Shown piece after piece: positions 47,466 through 50,546 of a stretch of 50,546 nucleotides of DNA. Numbering within the stretch: the first letter of the stretch is position 1; the number at the start of each line of letters is the position of its first letter. This DNA is from Streptomyces sp. SID14436 (GTDB lineage: Bacteria > Actinomycetota > Actinomycetes > Streptomycetales > Streptomycetaceae), in the NCBI RefSeq assembly GCF_010548465.1, contig NZ_JAAGMD010000657.1, positions 1-50,546 of the forward strand, written 5' to 3'. Made by a program: the position numbers and the translations under genes. The notes below the pieces were generated by a model, which was not told where the DNA came from, did not search any database, and saw nothing but the letters and a program-made list of their open reading frames with translations.

Positions 47466-48356
47466 TCACGCCTCCGCGGCGGGGACGGCGGCCGGGCCGG
47501 GCGCGTCCTTGGGGGCGCCGCGCTGGATGGAGTTGCCCTCGTGGGTGTCGCGGGGGGCGGGGACGTCCAGGTCGAGCCGGCCGCTGAGCCCGTAGAAGGC
47601 GACGGGGTTGCGCCACAGCACCAGGTCGACGTCATCGTCGGTGAAGCCCTCGGCGAGCATGAGGTCGGCCACCTTGCGGGTCTTCAGCGGGTCGCTCTTG
47701 CCCCAGTCGGCGGCGGAGTTCACCAGCACCCGCTCGGGGCCGTGTTCCTTCAGGATGGCGACCATCCGGTCCTCGTCCATCTTGGTGTCCGGGTAGACGG
47801 AGAAGCCCAGCCAGCAGCCGCTGTCCTTGGCCTCCTTGACGGTCGTCTCGTTGAGGTGGTCGATCAGGACGCGGTCCATGGGCAGCGCGGACTCGCGGAC
47901 GACGTCGAGGGTGCGGCGCAGTCCGGCCAGCTTGTCGCGGTGCGGGGTGTGCACGAGGGCGGGCAGGCCGTGGTCGGCGGCGAGCTGGAGCTGCGCGGCC
48001 AGTGCGGTGTCCTCGGCGGGGGTCATGGAGTCGTAGCCGATCTCGCCGACGGCCACCACGTTGTCCTTGACGAGATAGCGGGGCAGTTCGTCGAGGACGG
48101 GCACGCAGCGCGGGTCGTTGGCCTCCTTGGGGTTCAGGGCCAGCGTGCAGTGGTGGGCGATGCCGTACTGGGCGGCGCGGAAGGGTTCCCAGCCGAGGAG
48201 GGCGTCGAAGTAGTCGAGGAAGGAGGCCGGGGAGGTGCGGGGCTGGCCCAGCCAGAAGGCCGGCTCGACGACGGCGCGGACCCCCGCGGTGTACATGGCC
48301 TGGTAGTCGTCGGTGGTCCGGGACGTCATGTGGATGTGGGGGTCGAAGAGGCGCAT
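47466..48356 (-). CDS. eboB: EboB, TatD-family metal-dependent hydrolase
   Basis: 296 residues. The N-terminal metal motif is FDPHIHMTSRTTDDY (His7, His9); other ligands fit VVAVGEIGYDSMTP (Glu), LPALVHTPHRDK (His), DRVLIDHLNETT (His) and LVNSAADWGKSDP (Asp). TatD-type hydrolases cleave DNA ends or, in other branches, act as amidohydrolase-like enzymes on small molecules; in the Ebo context a small-molecule role is favoured. Its start overlaps the EboA stop by one base (TGATG), a sign of translational coupling. The C-terminal tail is Pro/Ala-rich and likely unstructured. It is cytoplasmic. Confidence 0.9.
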   Translation of the reverse strand: MRLFDPHIHMTSRTTDDYQAMYTAGVRAVVEPAFWLGQPRTSPASFLDYFDALLGWEPFRAAQYGIAHHCTLALNPKEANDPRCVPVLDELPRYLVKDNVVAVGEIGYDSMTPAEDTALAAQLQLAADHGLPALVHTPHRDKLAGLRRTLDVVRESALPMDRVLIDHLNETTVKEAKDSGCWLGFSVYPDTKMDEDRMVAILKEHGPERVLVNSAADWGKSDPLKTRKVADLMLAEGFTDDDVDLVLWRNPVAFYGLSGRLDLDVPAPRDTHEGNSIQRGAPKDAPGPAAVPAAEA

Positions 48357-49270
48357 CAGGTCTCCTTGACGTGGGGGGCGTCGTCCGGGTGGGGGGTGTC
48401 CGCATGCGAGTGGTGCGGGGCGCGGGGGCGGTCCGGGGCCGGTGTCGGAGGGGCGGGGCCGTCGGTGGAGGCCAGCGTCAGGACCCGGTACAGGTCGTCG
48501 GGGACGGATCGGCCGGCGGCGGTGCGTTCCTCGGCGAAGTCGCCGAGCATGCGGGCGAGTTCGCCGTCGCCGCGGGCGCGCCGGGCCAGGTCGGTGATCC
48601 GGTCGACGGGGACGCCGGTGAACAGGCACTTCAGTACGGCGTGCCGCCAGGCGTGGGGATCGAGGTGCCGGGCGCCGTAGGGGCCGAGGGCGGCGGCGAC
48701 GAGCCGGGTGTCGTTGGTGCGCAGGGCGTCCTCGACGAGCGGGACGGCGTCCGGGCCGGGCACGAGGTGGGCCAGGGCGTGCAGGACGGCGCGGCGTTCG
48801 GCGGCGGTGCCCTGGGAGTAGACCCGGGTGAGGGCGTCCGTATCGGCGCGGGCGGCGTCCAGGATGAGGACGCGGGCGGCGTCGGCGTGGTCGGGCCCGC
48901 AGCGGCGGCCCGCCTCGGCGAGCCGGAGCTCCCACACCGAGATGGGGCCGTGGGTGCCCGGGTGTTCGGCGGCCTCCTCCAGGGCCCGGTCGAGCCAGGC
49001 GCGGGCGGCGGGGTCCAGGCGGTCGGCGAGCCGGCGGCGCAGTTCGGCGGGCGGGAGGACGGCCGGGTGACCGGTGCGGTGGCCGGGCTGGTGGTCGGCC
49101 CGGTGATCGGCCCGGTGGTGGGGCTGTGCTGCTGCCGCGGGGTGGGCGGCGGGGCCGCCGGCCTGCGTCTCCGCCGCGGGGTGGGTGGCGGCGGCCGGGG
49201 TGGCGGTGGCCGGGGTGGCGCCTGCTGGGTCTGCCTCCGGGGTCGCCGGGACGGCATCGGGGCTGTTCAT
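48356..49270 (-). CDS. eboA: EboA-domain protein with His-rich ends
   Basis: 304 residues. The N-terminal 75 residues are low-complexity Ala/Pro/His (including PHHRADHRADHQPGHRTGH), coded by short DNA repeats near 49070-49130. The EboA domain is all-helical: LRRRLADRLDPAARAWLDRA, LILDAARADTDALTRVYSQ, AERRAVLHALAHLVPGPDAV, DALRTNDTRLVAAALGPYG and AWRHAVLKCLFTGVPVDR, resembling HEAT-like repeats. The C-terminus is again His/Pro-rich (PHHSHADTPHPDDAPH). EboA has no known enzymatic residues and is the signature protein of Ebo clusters. The start overlaps the stop of the isomerase gene (ATGA) and its stop overlaps the EboB start. Confidence 0.88.
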   Translation of the reverse strand: MNSPDAVPATPEADPAGATPATATPAAATHPAAETQAGGPAAHPAAAAQPHHRADHRADHQPGHRTGHPAVLPPAELRRRLADRLDPAARAWLDRALEEAAEHPGTHGPISVWELRLAEAGRRCGPDHADAARVLILDAARADTDALTRVYSQGTAAERRAVLHALAHLVPGPDAVPLVEDALRTNDTRLVAAALGPYGARHLDPHAWRHAVLKCLFTGVPVDRITDLARRARGDGELARMLGDFAEERTAAGRSVPDDLYRVLTLASTDGPAPPTPAPDRPRAPHHSHADTPHPDDAPHVKET

Positions 49271-50277
49271 GGGGTGGTGCTCCCTTCGGGGGTGGCGGAG
49301 GGATCGCCGTGTGAGGGGACGGGATCGGAGGAGGAGGTGGTGGCGGTCCGGGTAGGTCCCACCGGTGACGGGGCGGCCGCGCGGAGGAACGGGAGGGAGT
49401 GGGCGGCGAAGTGGGGGCCCGCGTGGGAGTGGCGGGGCAGTTCGACGACGGTCAGGCCCCGGTAGCCGGTGTCGGCGAGGGCCGCGAGGACGGGCGGGAA
49501 GTCGATCTCGCCGTCGCCGAAGGGGAGGTGCTCGTGCACGCCGCGCCGCATGTCCTCGATCTGCACGTGGCGCAGCCAGGGAGCGGCTTCGCGGACGCAG
49601 TCCGCGGGAGATAGGGGTTCCAGGCACTGGCAGTGGCCGATGTCCAGGGTGAGGCCGAGGGGCCGGGGGTCGCCGAGGAGGCGGCGCAGGTGGTGGAAGT
49701 CGGCGAGGGTGCCCAGGAGGTGGCCGGGTTCGGGCTCCACGGCGAGCGGGGCGCCGGCGGCGTCGGCGGCCTCCAGCACCGGGGTGAGGGACTGGTCGAG
49801 GCGCTTCCAGGCGGTGTCCTCGTCGGTGCCCTCCGGGAGGGTGCCGCTGAAGCAGTGCACGGCGTGGGCGCCCAGGTCGGCGGCGACCCGGACGGCCCGC
49901 AGGAGCAGGTCGACGCGTCGGGCCCGGTCCTCCGGGTCCGGGTCGAGGAGCGACGGGCCGTGCTTGCGGCGCGCGTCGAGGACGTAGCGGGCGCCGGTCT
50001 CGACGGTGACGCCCAGACCGAGCGCGTCCAGCCGGTGGGCGACGCGGCGGGTGCGGGCGGCCAGGTCCGGGGCGAGGGGGTCGAGGTGCATGTGGTCGAG
50101 GGTCAGGCCGACGCCGTCGTAGCCGAGGTCGGCGAGCAGGCCGAGGGCGTCGTCGAGGCGGAGGTCGACGAGACCGTTGGTGCCGTAGCCGAAACGCAGC
50201 GGGGCGGGCTCCGGCGGGGGCGGCTGTGCTGCCTCGCCGCTGACCCCGTGCCGGATGCTCGACACGTCGTGGCTCAT
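49267..50277 (-). CDS. TIM-barrel sugar phosphate isomerase/epimerase of the Ebo operon
   Basis: 336 residues from ATG 50277 (GAAGGTGAG upstream). The barrel is marked by FGYGTNGLVDLRLDDALGLL, DGVGLTLDHMHLDPL, VTVETGARYVLDARRKHG, AHAVHCFSGTLPEG, LAVEPEPGHLLGTLADFH, LGLTLDIGHCQCL, LRHVQIEDMRRGVHEH and GLTVVELPRHSHAGPHFA. The Glu (VEPEPG), Asp (TLDIGHC), His (HEHLPFGDGE) and Glu (VVELPRH) pattern is that of metal-dependent isomerases/epimerases and AP endonuclease 2. Its start overlaps the stop of the prenyltransferase gene and its stop overlaps the EboA start. It replaces the usual EboD position in the operon, which is noted separately. Confidence 0.88.
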   Translation of the reverse strand: MSHDVSSIRHGVSGEAAQPPPPEPAPLRFGYGTNGLVDLRLDDALGLLADLGYDGVGLTLDHMHLDPLAPDLAARTRRVAHRLDALGLGVTVETGARYVLDARRKHGPSLLDPDPEDRARRVDLLLRAVRVAADLGAHAVHCFSGTLPEGTDEDTAWKRLDQSLTPVLEAADAAGAPLAVEPEPGHLLGTLADFHHLRRLLGDPRPLGLTLDIGHCQCLEPLSPADCVREAAPWLRHVQIEDMRRGVHEHLPFGDGEIDFPPVLAALADTGYRGLTVVELPRHSHAGPHFAAHSLPFLRAAAPSPVGPTRTATTSSSDPVPSHGDPSATPEGSTTP

Positions 50278-50546
50278 GTGATGCTCACCTTCCTCATCGC
50301 GGCCCGCCGCGCGAACCACCGGCCCGCCGGGGCCAGGGTTGCGACCAGCAAGGAGGTCACGGGGGCGCCGGCGCGGGCCGCGAGGGCGGCCTGGAGCGGG
50401 ATCGTCGCCCGGATGCCGCCGCCGACGGCGCGCTGGGTGAGCGGGGGTGACGGGTTGAGCGCGGCGTGGAAGTACGGCCGGGCGGCGGTGGCGGCGTAGG
50501 CGGCGCCCAGGACGGTGGCCAGGGCGCCGGCGGCCGGAGAAGCGGG
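50274..50546 (-). CDS. eboC: UbiA-type prenyltransferase (EboC/SCO3242-like), C-terminal part
   Basis: The last 91 codons are in the window; the gene continues past the right edge. Visible: AAGALATVLGAAYAATAARP, YFHAALNPSPPLTQRAVGGG, IRATIPLQAALAARAGAPVT, LLVATLAPAGRWFARRAAM. Small hydrophobic helices with NPSPP and a closing basic tail match the ends of membrane-bound UbiA-family transferases found beside EboA, B, E and F. UbiA enzymes attach isoprenoid or sugar-like groups to acceptors in the membrane. The catalytic Asp motifs are outside the window, so the family call rests on the end and the context. The stop overlaps the next gene's start. Confidence 0.6.
   Translation of the reverse strand, partial: PASPAAGALATVLGAAYAATAARPYFHAALNPSPPLTQRAVGGGIRATIPLQAALAARAGAPVTSLLVATLAPAGRWFARRAAMRKVSIT

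Overview
The window is about 72% GC with strong third-position G/C bias, GTG starts, AGGAGG-type ribosome binding sites, Tat and lipoprotein signals, leaderless-looking promoters and one in-frame TTA codon. This is the pattern of a Streptomyces chromosome (or a close relative). I see no integrase, transposase, phage gene, CRISPR array or plasmid function. It reads as ordinary chromosome carrying several lineage-variable gene sets.

Layout. 1-4 kb: an uncharacterised set of a family-4 glycosyltransferase (cut by the window edge), a 6-pyruvoyl/6-carboxy-tetrahydropterin-synthase-like protein with an altered metal site, a BchC-like medium-chain dehydrogenase and a divergent CDP-alcohol phosphatidyltransferase. 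4-5.4 kb: a hypothetical protein and an HD-domain phosphohydrolase with a leaderless promoter. 5.4-11 kb: a choline to glycine betaine set in the order betB, betA, betT. 11-16 kb: an exported small protein, a DUF4352 lipoprotein, an orphan N6-methylase-like protein with an N-terminal HTH, and a zinc-type alcohol dehydrogenase behind an operator-covered promoter. 16-32 kb: mostly cell-envelope genes (two PQQ-propeller lipoproteins, small membrane proteins, a pentapeptide-repeat protein, an esterase, a SPOR-phosphodiester glycosidase fusion, a PASTA-like protein) and an 885-residue HTH-ATPase-TPR regulator with a TTA codon. 32-35 kb: a FAD oxidoreductase and a membrane-anchored Mrr-type nuclease. 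35-39 kb: a beta-1,3-glucan utilisation locus (GH1 beta-glucosidase, GH55-like secreted protein) that has lost its ABC transporter except for the 3' end of a permease gene. 39-43.3 kb: an EF-G paralogue with a short upstream ORF, tRNA-Leu(GAG) and a DUF2254 membrane protein. 43.5 kb to the end: an Ebo operon (EboC, TIM-barrel isomerase, EboA, EboB, EboE, EboF, Tat-exported TIM-barrel protein), read leftwards, mostly with overlapping start and stop codons.

How genes may work together. betB, betA and betT take up choline and oxidise it to glycine betaine for osmoprotection. GH55 and GH1 would cut laminarin-type glucan outside the cell and finish the oligosaccharides inside. The Ebo operon belongs to a widely conserved family tied in cyanobacteria to export of a small-molecule precursor; its substrate here is unknown, and several of its proteins carry histidine-rich tails. 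The 1-4 kb set could assemble an undescribed pterin- or lipid-linked glycoside, but that is inference.

The intergenic DNA is unusually rich in short tandem repeats (periods 9 to 42 bp) and in perfect dyads that look like operators or terminators.
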